Shown here in pieces: positions 19,969 to 32,771 of a DNA stretch of 64,000 nucleotides. The stretch's first letter is position 1. Each line of letters starts with the position of its first letter. Below the pieces are notes generated by a model. That model saw nothing but the letters and a program-made list of their open reading frames with translations, was not told where the DNA came from and did no database searches. The stretch lies in assembly GCA_027919835.1 (NCBI GenBank), contig JANVFP010000025.1:62001-126000 (forward strand). The letters are read 5' to 3'. The position numbers were made by a program, and so were the translations under genes. This stretch comes from Lentinula raphanica. Its lineage: Eukaryota; Basidiomycota; Agaricomycetes; Agaricales; Omphalotaceae.

Positions 19969-22955
19969 TTAGTTGTCTTCCATCCCATATTTCCTGTCAT
20001 CTGCTTCCTCTCCTTCGTCCCCTCTACCCCCACTGCCCCCTCCTGCTCCCCCTCTACTCCCTCCTGGCGCTCTACTCCCTTCTGCCCTGCTACCCTTTCC
20101 TTTGCTACTTCCCTCTCCTTGGTCGTCCTGAAGCTGCCTACCATTCTTGCGCTTGTTGAGTTGAGCTTCCGCCCAAGATGCTAAGAGGTTGTAGTCGTAT
20201 TTCGGTTCTTGGTAATTTTCGCCGCGGTAATCGATGGCCCTTGAAAATATATGCTGTTACAAGAAACTTTAGAAGAGACAAGGTATCTTACATCATATCT
20301 TCGTAGAACATCTCCGATAAAGCTTGAGGGTATGACTCAACCTTGATTTCGGCGTCTCGCATGTTGAGGCATAGCAAGCGATATCTAGATAGATATCAGA
20401 CTCTTTTTCCTTCTTTGAAACATTACGCCGGTTCAACTCACATTTTTTCCATGTTCCTTCGCGTCAAGAATAATTCAGTTCTGAATCCTCCCTTCCATTC
20501 GTTCAAACAGTGCTCAATCTGGGCTGAAAGATCAGGTCTGATCAAAATCTTAAGAGTGACACCTTACCAAAGTGGCTATCATTATGATCAAGCGGACAGG
20601 AACCGCCTTCTCATCTTTCATTCTTTGTATCAGAAAATGATCCAGCTTTGAGTTTTTGTTGACGAAGTATGCTTGTAGGATTTTTGTGATCAAAGATGAT
20701 TGGAAAGGTTGGCCTTCGGTTGTTCTCTCCTATGAAAAGGAATACATGACAGTTCTAACGTTGCAAAAAAACAAATGCTCACCTCCAGGTCAAGCTTTTG
20801 ATGATATCTTTGTTCATCTAACAACCACTGGACACGCGATGACTGAAGAAAAAAAATTCAGCTCAAAACAAAAGAAGAAGAAACTATACTCAACCACTTC
20901 TTCTTGTTCACGTAGACCTTTAGCCCCAGTCAAGTGAAAGAATTCCGCGACAAGAAAGCGGGCTGGAACAGATATATCTAAGCGCACTTGTGAGCTTCCA
21001 TAATTCATCTAGGTTTTCATGAGTTGATTTCTTTCACAGGCGAAAAGAAAGGAATAACTCACAAAAGTTATGAGATCCTCCAATTCTTGAGTATCGTCTG
21101 AACTAGTTATCTTCTTCAAACTCAGAAGCAGCGACTTATTCCCCAGCTTGCCCAGCTCTGACCTCAGCAACTTCATACGACCTTTATCATCTACTTCACG
21201 CGGCCACATGTCCTCCGTACAAATCGACAGACGTACGCTGCTTTTAGCCAACAGCGCAAGTTTGGGATCTTCGAAGTCACCTTCTACAACTTTTCTTGCC
21301 TTCTTGTGACTCCCCTTTGTCCTCTTCTTCTTCTTCGCCTTTGTGACATCTTTGACGTTCATCTGGAAAGAGTCATCAGTTGAGTGAGACAGGTAAGAGA
21401 AAAAGATAAATAACGTCATTGTCGTCGTCGTCGTCGTTGTCGGCGACGTCTTCCATCTCTTCTTCACCCTGAGAATGTTCTTCCAAGGCAGCATCTTCTT
21501 CGCTCTCTAATCCCCGTTGATATTCTTTCCTTTCTTCCTCTAGAGGGAACGTTTAGTATGAGGTCAGGAGTAAGAGACAATCTCACCTGAATCTAAGATT
21601 TCAAGAAAATCATCTTCACCCGACTCGCCTTTCAGTTCTTCGTCATCGAGGATGATGGCTGCTCAAGATAAGGAATGTTAAAGGTAATCCAACGTCCGTT
21701 AGAGTCTGGACTAACCTTTGCCTGACGTTGTGTGCGAAAAATAGCAATAATGCCAGCGGAGCGATTGAGGGCGTGAATTGAACGTGAACGCGAAAAGATA
21801 TCAATGGAGTCGCATAGAAGAGCAGAGGGTTCATGAAGGAGTAAAGTATGTGTTGTTATGTCAGTAGAGCAGTCTTGACAAGGTATAAAGTTGAAACAAA
21901 CCTTTGCCTGGGACGTTCATACAGTCGAACATGTTGAAGGTGTTGAAGGGTGATAATGGGCCAATTGAGTACGTGAAAGCAGTCGAGCAAGTGAACGCGT
22001 ATGCATTTGATTCGTTTGTGAACGCGGTAGATTGCGTGAAAGCGCTCGAGCAAGTGAACGCGTTTGAATACGTTAATGCGGTTGAGTTCATGAAAGTGGT
22101 TGAGTTCGTGAACATGTTTGAGTTCGTGAACGCGGTAGATTGCGTGAAAGCGCTCGAGCAAGTGAACGCGTTCGAATACGTGAATGCGGTTGAGTTCGTG
22201 AAAGTGGTTGAGTTCGTGAACGCCGTGTACGTGGCGAGAACGCGAAACGAGACCGATGTAGGCGCGTTGTTGAGCATAAGTAAAGGAGGAAGGTTCATGA
22301 AGGAGTCGTTACGACATCAGTAGAGCAGTCTTGGCTAGGCATAAAGTTGAAACAAACCTTTGACTGGAACGTTCATACAGTCAAACATGTTGAAGATGTT
22401 GAAGGGTGATAGAGTGCGACGTTCGCCGACCGCGTTTGTTAATGCCAGTGAGGGGGAGTAAAGGTAGAAGATGTTGAAGGGTGAGAGCAGAGATTGAAAG
22501 TAATTAGAGAGCAAGAACGTTCACAGAGCGATAGAGTCATTGAGAGACTAACCTTTGCCTTGATTGACCTCAGTATTTTCAACTGGAGGTGCCCATTCGT
22601 TGAGTTGTCCCAAATAATTTTCGGCAATAACAGGGGTATCGGAAACTGGACGTTTGACTTGTCTTGAAGAGATGTTCGACGAGTTATCAGAAGCATGAGA
22701 CTGGGAAGCAGACTTTGGGATCGAGACGGAGACGGCCTTTGCAGTAGAAGAAGCAAACTTGGAACGTGGCTTGGCTGTTGTGGTTCTCTTGGTAGTCGAA
22801 GGCTTTTGCGTGGTAGGCTTTGAAGTAGATTCTGCAGAAACCTGAGATCTCAATTGTCTTGGAACATCCCCAGAGATGCTATCCTTTCTTCTTTTGGCAC
22901 TGCTGCCTTCAGAAGAAGGATTTTTGTCTGACTTAGAACCCCGACGTTTTGCCAT
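19969..22955 (-). CDS. spliced, low-complexity nuclear-type protein, unknown
   Basis: The probable start is the ATG at 22955 (MAKRRGSKSD). The N-terminus is basic and Ser/Thr-rich (KRTTTAKPRSK). A chain of small exons follows, then an acidic block (EEEMEDVADNDDDDDND) and a Lys-rich patch (TKAKKKKRTKGSHKKARK). The folded-looking part is SVRLSICTEDMWPREVDDKG through VRLDISVPARFLVAEFFHLT and LLDEQRYHQKLDLE to MRDAEIKVESYPQALSEMFY. The C-terminus is Gly/Arg-rich (GGSRGGAGGGSGGRG) and stops at 19969. Several introns of about 50 nt are needed; exact joins in 21.5-22.55 kb are uncertain because that part is repetitive. The general layout recalls DUF6532-type agaricomycete proteins, but I cannot confirm that. 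It is the first gene from the left end of the giant element, downstream of the transposase on the same strand. Confidence 0.5.
21862..22400. repeat. 18-bp minisatellite with 108-bp period, flanked by a duplication
   Basis: Between 21965 and 22225, units like GTTGAGTTCGTGAACGCG (18 bp) follow each other. A higher-order period of 108 bp is clear (copies at 22021 and 22129). The array is open in several frames, so it would encode repeats such as VNAVEF or AFTNST. A separate direct duplication of about 100 bp (21862-21960 and about 22319-22415) brackets the array and duplicates a likely short exon ending GGCAAAG before GTTTGT. Confidence 0.65.
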
Positions 22956-23123
22956 GAAGGAAAGAGACAGAGATCCCTCTGGTTCTTGAAAAGTCTCACG
23001 CTGTCTTAAATGTTTCCGTGGCCCGAGTTTTCGTGGCCCGAACGGGTAATGCTGGTCTGACGCTGGGTACATACGTAGGCTGGTCTGACACTTTTTATTC
23101 CTTCTACAAGAGAGAGAAACGAG

Positions 23124-26100
23124 TTAATAGATGGTCTGGTAGGTATACTTCGTTTGTAAGTTGTTAACAAAGAATGAGGAACATTCGTCTAGAATGTTTT
23201 CCGAATTCCAGCTCTTATCCCACGTAGATTTACTAGGTACAAGCATACAGCTCTGCCTCACTTGAGATAGGGGAATAATGGCTCCTTGTGGTACTCCGTT
23301 GGAGGCTATAGCTGGCTCTATCCTGTACATACCAGTAGCAGGATCAGGAGCAGGCTTGAAACGAGTATACCATGTAACGTATGCCAAATGTTCCTGGGGC
23401 AAGTGAGAGGCTTGATCCTGAAAAGCTCTAACGTTCACCACTTGAGGTAGTCGGAATATGACCCTTAAACGGGCAGCCCTACAGCCTAAATCAGAAGAGA
23501 TGAGAAGTTTCGAGCCCAGGAGAAGAAGTGAAAGCTACCTTGAACAGCTGTAGACTCAGCTTTTTCATCGTCCAAGACCAAAACAGTGTCAAATCTTGCT
23601 GCTTTATTACTGCTCGTTAGGGGTTGAGCCTTGATTAAGGATTTCTCGGGATCATCTAAAATTTGCAAGGGAACAAGACCAAAGCTATGCCACACTTCGA
23701 GAGTGGAGAACGGCAAATATCCTCTTAAGGCGTCGGCTTTCTTTCGTTTTGCCATAGGAGGTAGTAAATCGTTCAAGAATAGTTTCAACGTAGAGAGGAA
23801 GCCCGGGGCTCCGTGTAAGAGGGCTATGGCTTCAAGCTTCTTCCTCGGCTCCTTAGGATATTTTGAGAGAGTTATGAGAGCAGTTGAAGAGGTTTCCTCC
23901 CGGGTACTTTGGCTTTTTTTGCTTGAGCGTGTACGTTTGAGAACGATCTCTTGATTTTCCTCAAGACGACTGAGGAGAGGAGAGTCTACATCTTCTTCTG
24001 GGGTATTCGTTGGGCTAACAGCCCATGTATGATAGAAGTCGTAAGAGGTGACCTTTTCTTGGCGCGAAATGAAAGCTATCATCTGGGGGAAATGATCCCT
24101 CTTATTGCTAGCGCGCCAGCCCTCTTTAGCAAAATCTATATGCAATCTCTCAAAGGCTTCCGTGTTTGTGTTGTCCGTGGTTCCTGTCCATTTGATGGAG
24201 TCGACGTAGTGTAGGAGGGCGTGGAATTTGGGTATATCGAAATGAGCGCGAGCTTCCTTCGTTATGAAGTAATCTCTATGTTGGTGCCAAGTCTCCAGCT
24301 CTTGTTTCATGTAGTCAAGGGTATACTGATCATGAGACGGATACTGAGCTAGTTGGATGAAGTGCAGAATAGATCTACAAGCGATTATGCCCTTCTCTTC
24401 CATCTTTCCGTTCAGACAGGCCAACAGAATTCGGGCGATGTGTTTTCTTTCCGTTCCGGACACTTGAGAGAGACCAGATATTCCTTTGGCGAAATGTCGA
24501 ACGCCGGGGGCCTGGGGTAGCCTTCTTATTCTCTCGTCCAACTCCTCCTCTCCAACTACTTTTTGTACCCAAGATACCAAGTGCTTGAGTACGCCCTGGT
24601 AAAGTTGATGCAGTACATCCGGTGCTACACAACGGTGGATGTCTGTCAAAGGGAAACCGAACCAAAAGGGATTGTAGTTTCCTCCAGATATGTCGTCCTT
24701 CATCGTCCTGGAGTGGACCCCTTGGCCTCCTTTAGCTGCCGCTTTCTGAGCCTCAACTATGATCGACTTCGTCCATTTCTGGGTTCGTCTATCGCCAGGT
24801 TGAGGTAGATGTAGATCCTTTGATTTTTTGCGGCATTTGGGACAAGTACCGTACTTGGTACAAGTGACCATACACTGCTCGGGATAGTCCGCGATGTAAG
24901 CCGCCAGCAAGGGATAAACACGTCGAATCGAACCGTCACCCCCTACCATCTCCACTCCAGGTCCTCCAGGATCTCCAGCAGTCTTCAAACTCTCTAGCAC
25001 TACGGCCATAGACTTATGGAAGAGTTGATATTTGCGTAGTTTGAGCTGTCGTTTGGTAAGGCCTTTCTTGCTGGGTGGATCGACTGGAAGGTAGGCTATC
25101 AGAACACAAGCTCTAGTTCCAGGCTTCCTTCTTAAGTCTTTTGGGATATTCCCGATCGTTAGGTATACAGGATAAGCGGTTTTATTTCCAGAGAACTGCG
25201 TGAGTTGAGTTTTATCTGTAGCTAGAATTACTGGAGCCACCGTGCCTCCCTCTGGTATGAGTCCCTGTAAGTCATCTAAGCGCCTTCCTTCTCCAAACCC
25301 TACGTGATCACTTACCTGAGCTGTATGCCAAAAGTTTGCAGTCCACATCTCAGAAAATATCCTACTCTCCTTGGTCTGTTCCTTGCTTCGAAAGAGCTTC
25401 CCTGGTTGATATACCAAGTCATTGGCTAGGGAAGGATCGCCCCAAAGAGCTTTGATGGCCTCTACTGGATCTCGGTGATATATGGTAAACTCTTCTTCTG
25501 GGCGGTCCTTGAACGAGAGTTTTTTCGTAAACCACGGCCCAGCACGATCAGGAGTTTCATCCAGTTTGTCTAACATGGATTTCGCAGTGTTGAATGTGAG
25601 GCCCAGCTTGTCTTGAACCTAGAAAGAAAACGTAAGTTAAAGCTAGTTGAACATAAAAACTGGAAATACCTGGGGAATTTTGAGAAAGCGATTGAAGGAG
25701 CTTTGGGATATTTTTTCCTTCACTGACCACTGACAAATCTCCCACTCTAACCTCGAAGTAAAAGGCCCATAGCATCCAGAACTATCTCCCTCCTGTTTGG
25801 ATGAAATACCCAGCCAGCGTTGGCGGACATCTTCGTCCACTCCGTATACTCTTCCTGCCTTGGAATTCCACTCCAAGATATCATCCTCATCTTCTCCTAC
25901 CACTGATGGATGGATGGGCGGAGGGGGGGTAGTTCCTGAAGCTTCCCGATCCTTGGGTAGTTCCGTACGGTCGTCGTTTGGGAGGAAGTTGAAAATATTG
26001 TCGAAATCTATGTCTTCCAAGTTGGCCCCGTATATCTCGTGAGCGTAACGATTCAATTCCTGTTCAAGAACTTCATCTGCCTTTTCTTCCTCTGCCTCCA

Positions 26101-26611
26101 GAGCGTCTTCAGCCTTTAAGACGAGTTCGTCCTCGAGTTCGTCCTCGTTATCGGAGCCTTCCTCCTCTTCGAAGTCAGAATCGTCAGAATCGGCAGAATC
26201 CGTAGCGTTGTCCTTAGCATTATCCGCAACAATGTCCATAGTCATGTCGGTAGCTCCGTCCCTGGCTCCGTCCGCGGCTACTTCTGTGGTGACATCCTGA
26301 GCATCATCCAGAGACGGTAGATCAACGTCCATGACGTCCTCGTAGTTCTCTGAACGAGATATAGAAGGTAGAGAAAATCGTTTTCGGATTCGCCTTTGTA
26401 TGTTGGGGATAGCATCTCTGATGAGATAGGGGGATAGCTTATTTTGCTCCAGAGTAGCGGCCTTAACTGTTTCTTCAAAAAGATTTCCTATTTTGCGATT
26501 TTCCCTGGAAGAATGGGCTTCGTGCAAAGGATCTCTTTTTTGTTTGAGATGGGTTTGGCGGTCCTGAGGCCGAAAGAAGTGTTTGTGACAGACGGGGCAA
26601 GAGTAATCCAT
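23124..26611 (-). CDS. Plavaka/CACTA-like transposase
   Basis: Three exons (26611-25670, 25618-23539, 23485-23124) with 51- and 53-nt introns give a complete product of 1127 residues. The N-terminus has a C2H2 zinc finger (CPVCHKHFFRPQDRQTH), then an acidic linker (about residues 95-240). The central domain holds the features of the fungal Plavaka group of CACTA transposases: ATDKTQLTQFSGNKTAYPVY, TCTKYGTCPKCRKK, FWFGFPLTDIHRCVAPDVLH, QLYQGVLKHLVSW, and a late segment DNTNTEAFERLHIDFAKEG. Acidic residues in these blocks are candidates for the DDE catalytic site. No stop or frameshift is visible, so it could be active. It lies 4.2 kb from the left end of the giant element and probably cuts its CATCAGGAAA ends. 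The family name is from recall of these motifs. Confidence 0.87.
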
Positions 26612-26869
26612 GAGGCAACTGAGTCTGTAGGTGAATCTAGAGGAATGAGAGAACCCTAAATATTAGCGCCCTGAGGGCGAATTTTTCGAGCGTCTCACGG
26701 GTTTATATCCTTCGTCGCAAGGCGATTTGGTCAAGAGCGGGTTTTGAGCTTAGTAGGACAAGCCTAAATGAGTGAAACAACGTAGGTAGGGAAAAGACGT
26801 AGGTAGATTTTTGAACAAGATTTACATAGATTGTTTCGACTAAGTTCGACTAGGTACCGAGCGGCTACC

Positions 26870-28376
26870 TCAGAGCTTCAGATCCTGAAGAAGTTCCTGC
26901 GATAGTCTCCACCTTTTACCCCCCATATCTTGAGAGAAAGACAAGCTGTCCTCCTTGCTTTGTCTTCCCAGTGTGATGCAGCGATACTCCAAGATATGCT
27001 TGAGGTGCCATAGCGTATGTACCCCGCAATCGTAAGCGTTGGGTTGGAAAGGAACCTGATACCTGCGTTAGTCTTGGGGGCAGGTAGGGGAAGTAAAACT
27101 AAACCTTGGAATGAGGATCGCACTGCCAAGACTTCTCCGTTTCAGCAGGATTCATCAAACTGAGGGTTTCCCCTCGAATACTACCCAGGATTTCGGTCAA
27201 CCACATTAACACCTGAGTAACTATTTCAGAACATAGAAAGAAGTAAAAGAAGAACGAAGCTCACAAGCATGAGATTAGTGTTTTTCCGCAAAGGTAAAGG
27301 CTTCTGGCGGTTGGCTAGGCAGGTCTCTTGAAGGCTGTCAAATATATCGATCTTTTTTAGGGTAAAATCTATTCTAATCGAGTACCAGTGAGAAGAAGCC
27401 TCATGGACAGGGATGAACACAGCGTCCCAGGCTTTTAGAGAAAGTGCTTCCTAGAAACAGGTAAGAAAGAGCGCGTTATACTCAACCAGACAGGCTTACC
27501 TCTCTTCTCTTGACAAACCTTCTCACTCTGTTCTCATCTGCTGCAGTAAAGTAACTTTTGGCCGTTAGGCACGAGGTTTTATCCTGGAACAGGCAGCTAC
27601 CAGCGAAAAATGTGCTAAAGCCCAAAGTATTTCGCTTTTGGGAGCACCACTTGTCGATAAAATGATTGATTATCTCGTCGTTCAGCCACCGGCCAGGAGC
27701 AAGAGTAGAGAAATCATGGAATGTGAGGTTCCCGCGTTTCCAAAATCCTTCGGGATAGGCTCGTACCTGGAGTTCGTTGGTCAACAATCCTCCTTCAAGA
27801 AGAAACTCCTATTCGTACCTCGTTCATCAAACTATTGAGTAGCGTCTTGGCTTTACTTGGGTTCTCGTCCAAAAAGGTCCACCAGGAAGTCTCTATAGAG
27901 GTTTTCTTGCTGCGTATAGCGTCCAGAAGAAACCCTAAATTTCCTAGAACAACCAGGGCCAAATTATCGGAGGGAAGAGCGCTGTGTTGGCTGATGCTGT
28001 CTATGAAACAACTCTTCATTCTGTTAACGGAGGAAAGTTGGCGTGAGAGTTCTTCAAGTTTTGTAGTTTGACAATCCACGTAGGAATATGCTCTTCCGGG
28101 GTGATCGAGGGGAAGAAGAGAAGGAAAGAGTCGATTTAGAGCTTTTGCGTAGGCAACGGAGCTCCCAGCCACCGTCGAGAGGCTGCGAAAAGTGAGAAAG
28201 GGTAGGTAGGTCTGACAGTTCCGGACCAGAATTGAGATTTCCTGATATTGCTGACTGTTGCAGCTGCACACGTATCCGAACGGCTGAAATTCGACAAGGG
28301 AGATGGAGTGAAAATCGGAGTCCTTAGGATCAGACCTGAGCGTTCTGTTCGTCGGAGGCCTTCTTTCCTTCCACAT
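26870..28376 (-). CDS. Ulp1/SENP-type (C48) SUMO protease
   Basis: The C-terminal exons encode a Ulp1 peptidase domain. GRWLNDEIINHFIDKW is the domain start. Then come SSHWYSIRIDF with the catalytic His, KKIDIFDSLQ with the Asp, and PFQPNAYDCGVHTLWHL with the oxyanion Gln and the Cys. All four active-site residues are present. Introns follow KRRE (27.48 kb), NLML (27.27 kb) and DPHSK (27.10 kb) and a further one precedes VRAYPEGFW (27.74 kb); the stop is at 26870. The N-terminal part (from MWKERRPP at 28376) is not recognised; its first exon may lie further upstream. Proteases of this family remove SUMO and recur in eukaryotic DNA transposons. It is the gene next to the transposase on the same strand, only about 260 bp away, so it probably belongs to the element's core. 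Confidence 0.85.
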
Positions 28377-29083
28377 CAGAGGATTTCATTCAGAAAGGCT
28401 ATGAGGACTCACCTGGCTAACATGGAGGAAAGGTACTGGTGAAAAACCGAGCGAGCGGGAAAAATACAACAGTCGATTAAAGACCAGATTGTTGAATGAG
28501 AGAATGGAGAGTTTCAAGAGGAAAGGAAGCAATACAAGAAAGAATAAGAAGTTTTGGTAGACCGTAGCGTGTGCAAGTTGAAGAGGATAAAAGTAACGGT
28601 GTTTACTTCTCATAAAGGGAGGTACCCTGGGAACCCTGGGCAACCTTCCTTTTTGGATCAAAGCTCTGCCTGCCCGGCTTCACGTTATACGGATACCTCT
28701 TTAATACTTTCAAAATAATACTATTTCTCTAAATTCAGAATTATTCTACGTTTCTACGCGCAGAAAGCATTTGTAGGGGAGCTATATTTTCCTGACCCGA
28801 CTTTTCCTTAGATATCTTCCCTGCAACGCTTTCAGCCAAGAGCCAAGAGATGTCCTTTCCTTCGACCTTCCTCTGCCTCTGCCTCAACTTCTCTTCTCAA
28901 TGTGTCGACCTCTGTCCCATCTCCCTTCAGGCTGAGAGTCCCGTCATAGTTCAGTTGACCTCCCTACTCAGAGCTGCTCTCTCCAAGCAGACTCCTTATC
29001 TCCCTGCGAGATATGTCCTTCACGTGCTGCTATCTTTTGAATTCTTCCAAAATCTATCTTGAGGCAGGTCTCCTGCTCCTTCC

Positions 29084-30162
29084 TTAAGTATGTGCTATTG
29101 AGCCAACACTTGCGTGGGAGTCATGGCCCCTCTGAGCGAAGGAACGGCCGGGGGTTCCTTGAGAGTCGGTAAGTTGTTGGCAAGTTCTTTTCTCGATGAA
29201 GAAACCTCTGTGTGCCCAGCTGTGTTGAGGTAGATGCTGGATGCTTCTCTCCAAGCATTGGAGGGCTTCTTTGATGATCCTGGAATATCCGTTCTTGACT
29301 CGCCTCAAGTTTCTGGGTAAAGACCTGGGTCAAGAACGAGAAAGTATCTTCTATTCTCATCAAAAATGATGTAGAAGCCTTATACCAGAATTGACAACAA
29401 CCCCGTAAGACGATTCGGAGGCGAAGTTCATCCTCATGGTTGTTTGCTACCATTGACTCGTCGAGAACCGTTCGAGCTTGCTGCTGGCTGGAGATAGAAA
29501 GAGGGACGATAGTCGTGGAATTCAAAGCCACGACTGACTTCTTTTATGAGTGTTCAAGCAATATTGCGGGTGAGTGCGTTGACTGAGTTACCCGTTGCAG
29601 AGCTGGTATTTCAGAGGCGTTCGAGATGATTGAATTGACAACCGCAACCGCTGTGAGAAGACAAGAGAGAAGATCGGTTTCTAGCGCGTCCTTGAGAATG
29701 GAAGGATGCGTTATCAGTCGGGTCAACAACGAACACGGGTTGAACGGCAGTCGGGCTGCTCTTCTTCGAAGCTGTAGATTGAGAAAGAGGAGGGTCAGCA
29801 GGACTAAAGATCTCCTCTTCGATGGTCTCGTAGACGGAAGAACGCGACATTCTGGCTTGAGATATCCGACGACGATGACCTTCTCCTCTAGCGCGTGCCC
29901 GATCCCTTTGGCTTGCCGTGTTGGAAATTGGTTGAGTAGTTAGCCAAAATTCTGTAGAGTTGCGGAGCTGGATGGGGAACCATCGGGCGTCAAAGAACCA
30001 TTCGAAGCTGAAAGTGGAGGTGCGTCGGCGCCTGAACTCGATAGACGTGCAGATGCTGGAGCGAGAACGAGCAGCAGGACTTGGTCCTGATGCATGATGC
30101 TCCAGTTCTAAACTGGTCGTTCCAGTGCTGCGGTGCAGCGTAGGGTAATTTGACACGTCCAC
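29084..30162 (-). CDS. unrecognised spliced gene
   Basis: Two long minus frames (30162-29611 and 29531-29121) and a third overlapping frame at 29729-29544 (TDLLSCLLTAVAVVNSIISN) suggest one gene with small introns. Segments include a Ser/Arg-rich N-terminus (EFRRRRTSTFSFEWFF), SRSSVYETIEEEIFSPADPP, and VLRGCCQFWYKASTSF. I do not recognise a domain and could not fix the splice sites, so the extent is approximate. Positions 28.66-29.08 hold no clear gene. Confidence 0.35.
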
Positions 30163-30853
30163 CCATGATCGCTCGACACGAACGTTGTGTTCTGACCCCT
30201 GAGCTAATCGAAAACTTGGCTATGGACTGTTTGTACATCGAATATCATGCGCAGGAACAGCGAAGGATTTGCCGTTCAATTTGGTCCAGGAAAATAATCG
30301 AATTCTATGATATATCCGTTAGCTGATTGTCAAACATGAGACACAACATAAGAGTACTCAGTCATGTCCTCTAACAGCAATTGCAGGTGAAGAGTATTGA
30401 CTACTCGCTGGTCTGCGGCGTCAAATTCTTGGTAGTGGCGTCTAAATTCTGCAAAAGTTCTGTTTCGCCGTTGAACGGAGTTCGCCCAACCGTATTTGTT
30501 ATCGTCGTTTCAAAAGTCGATTCCAAAAGAGTGTGTAAAAGCGAGGAAGACGGCATAAACAGGAATTGACCAGCGGCGCGTCATGATGGTTCGAAAAAAG
30601 AAGCTACCATGTGTTCCTGACATACCTTATTGGGTGATCGTCGGTTCCGGCTTCCGTTATTTCCGTTATCCGGTATTGTATAACTTACTGAGTTCTATAT
30701 GTCGAAAAAAAAGGAATGAGAGAAGACTGGATTATTTTTGAGGTATTGGCAAAGAGAGTACAAGCATGACACTGACGATGAGCAGAGTAGCAACGGCGTG
30801 GGAAACTGTAAGCCACGCAGCATAGGTTTTTGAGAACTACCATCATCCTCAGC

Positions 30854-32542
30854 ATGAATGAGCAACAGTGGTCGCAATACAGGCCCTCTCCTCTTCAAAA
30901 CAGTCTCCAACAATCTCCCCCTCTGAACCTTTCTTTTGATGTCAACTGGCCTACCGAAAGCCCCGCGACAAACGAGTCAGATCGCGTTTTTTCCAACTTT
31001 TCCAACGCCGCCTACAGCTATGGCAGCTCCTCGGTGGATCGGCCCCTGGAGTGGATGTCTATCAATCAAAACATCGATATGGTGGACGCAAACATGGAAG
31101 TAGTAAGTGAGGAAGTGAACAAACAACAGGTCATCGGTGCATTATGTTTTCTTGTCGTATTGGTATAGAAGTCATTGATTCTTGTTGATTATAGCGATCC
31201 AATTGTGCTTGGCGCTGGTCACGAACGCGCTCTGGACGCCTAAGCTCGTATTCGGAGTAGAACTCGAGGCAGAATCCCAATCGATCACCAAACAGAACGG
31301 CATCTTTGAAATCAGCGTCGAGTCGATTCTGTCGCTCACTAGTCTAGCATATCTGCCATCTGAAATCACGCTTGCTCTTCAAAACGTTGAGATCAGCTTT
31401 GCTACTGCTGAAGGCGTACCTCCGTTGTTTTATCCTGTTCATCTTTTACCCAGCTTTCGCCTCCTTGCGTCTATGACGGAGATTTCGATCAGTTCTCCGT
31501 CTAATTTTCGTCTTCAATCGGTTTCTAACACCGGTTTTTCGTATTTCCTACCTGTGAGAGAGTCAGAGCAGCCCAAATTCGTCCTCATTCTGTTAGGAGG
31601 ATCGACGAATTCTGCGTTGACTGCGCCGTTGCAATCGGAATCCCAACCTTCGATCCCTAGAGACATCGTCAACACTGATCGCCCATCGGACGTAACGTAT
31701 GCTTCGATCCCGGCCCATCGACACACATCGCTACCCGATACATCTTCGGGGACTGAGATCCCATTCGAATCACAGATAGACTCAGCGATCCCTGTTCCTG
31801 CTATGAGCGATTTACCAGCTGCGTACACACAGGTTGCTTCGCCTATTCCGCAGTTGTCCGATACAGAGGCAAATGAGGTTGGCCCAGAGCCTACAGAATC
31901 ACAGAATACATCTTCTGAAATCCAGTACCCGGTTCGCGCAATCAATATCAACCACGCTTGCGGCCTTATAGGTATTCCCGTTCCGCAAGGTCCCCCGCCG
32001 AGTTTTGAGGCTTGTCAAAAACGACCGATATCAGAAATGATTCAAGATTGGTACAGAGCCTGGATGCTTACAGCAGGTCTTGGCTACGATGAAACCAAAG
32101 GGTCCTTGGACGTCCAAACCTATACGTGGAAGAACGGTAAAGTTGAAACATTTGAACAGATTCTTAGAGGCGTGAACTGGAAGCCTGGCTCCTTCGTTAG
32201 AAAGACTGCTCTATATAGTTGGGCCATCAACGCGACTTCGACTAAAGTGTGGGATGCTTCGTTGACTGTGCCTGTTGGCCAAGGTGAGTAAACTGCTTGA
32301 TTTCCGGGTTCTTCTGAAAGTGTATTTCGTTATCAGAGAGATTGATAAACGCTGCGAAACAAACGTGGAATCAGTTGGTCTTGTTTTTCCAAGAGACTTC
32401 TTTTCTATTCTCCGGTGATCCACGATCTTCGCCGAGGAACTCTAGGGAGTTTGGCCTCACCTATCTCCATGAAGCCGATGTTAGGAAATATAAACAGTAC
32501 ATCAAGGGCTACCTTATTGATCGCCCAGAAGTCTCTGGTTGA
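30854..32542 (+). CDS. unrecognised protein, Ser/Pro-rich middle
   Basis: The start ATG at 30854 opens MNEQQWSQYRPSPLQNSLQQ; an intron lies in about 31105-31195. A long exon to about 32282 encodes NALWTPKLVFGVELEAESQS (beta-rich in appearance), a Pro/Ser-rich linker (SDVTYASIPAHRHTSLPDTS), and a conserved-looking tail SEMIQDWYRAWMLTAGLGYD, TYTWKNGKVETFEQILRGVNWKPG. An intron follows GQ (GTGAGT...ATCAG at about 32284-32337) and the last exon ends RKYKQYIKGYLIDRPEVSG. It is the first plus-strand gene in the giant element and faces away from the Ulp1-side genes. I cannot assign a function; a DNA-binding or regulatory role is possible but unproven. Confidence 0.55.
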
Positions 32543-32771
32543 TTTTGCTGTACACGAATAAGCTACAAATATTGTTCTCTATGCTTTGACCTGCTTACCT
32601 GACGCTGAAATGTCAAATATACGTTATACGTCGCTGCCTGTATTGATTGAGAAAATTATTTGTGTCGACTTGAGAATCTAACTTTCAAGAACACGCTATT
32701 TTACGCCAAGATAGTTTAAAAATAACAAGATTATAGAGACTCGAGGCTAAGAGGATAATACATGAACCTTG

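Noticed and set aside
21861..22323. Overlapping long ORFs on both strands over the 18-bp repeat
   Set aside because: All frames are open only because the repeat lacks stops; kept as a repeat, with coding possible only as part of the 19969-22955 gene.
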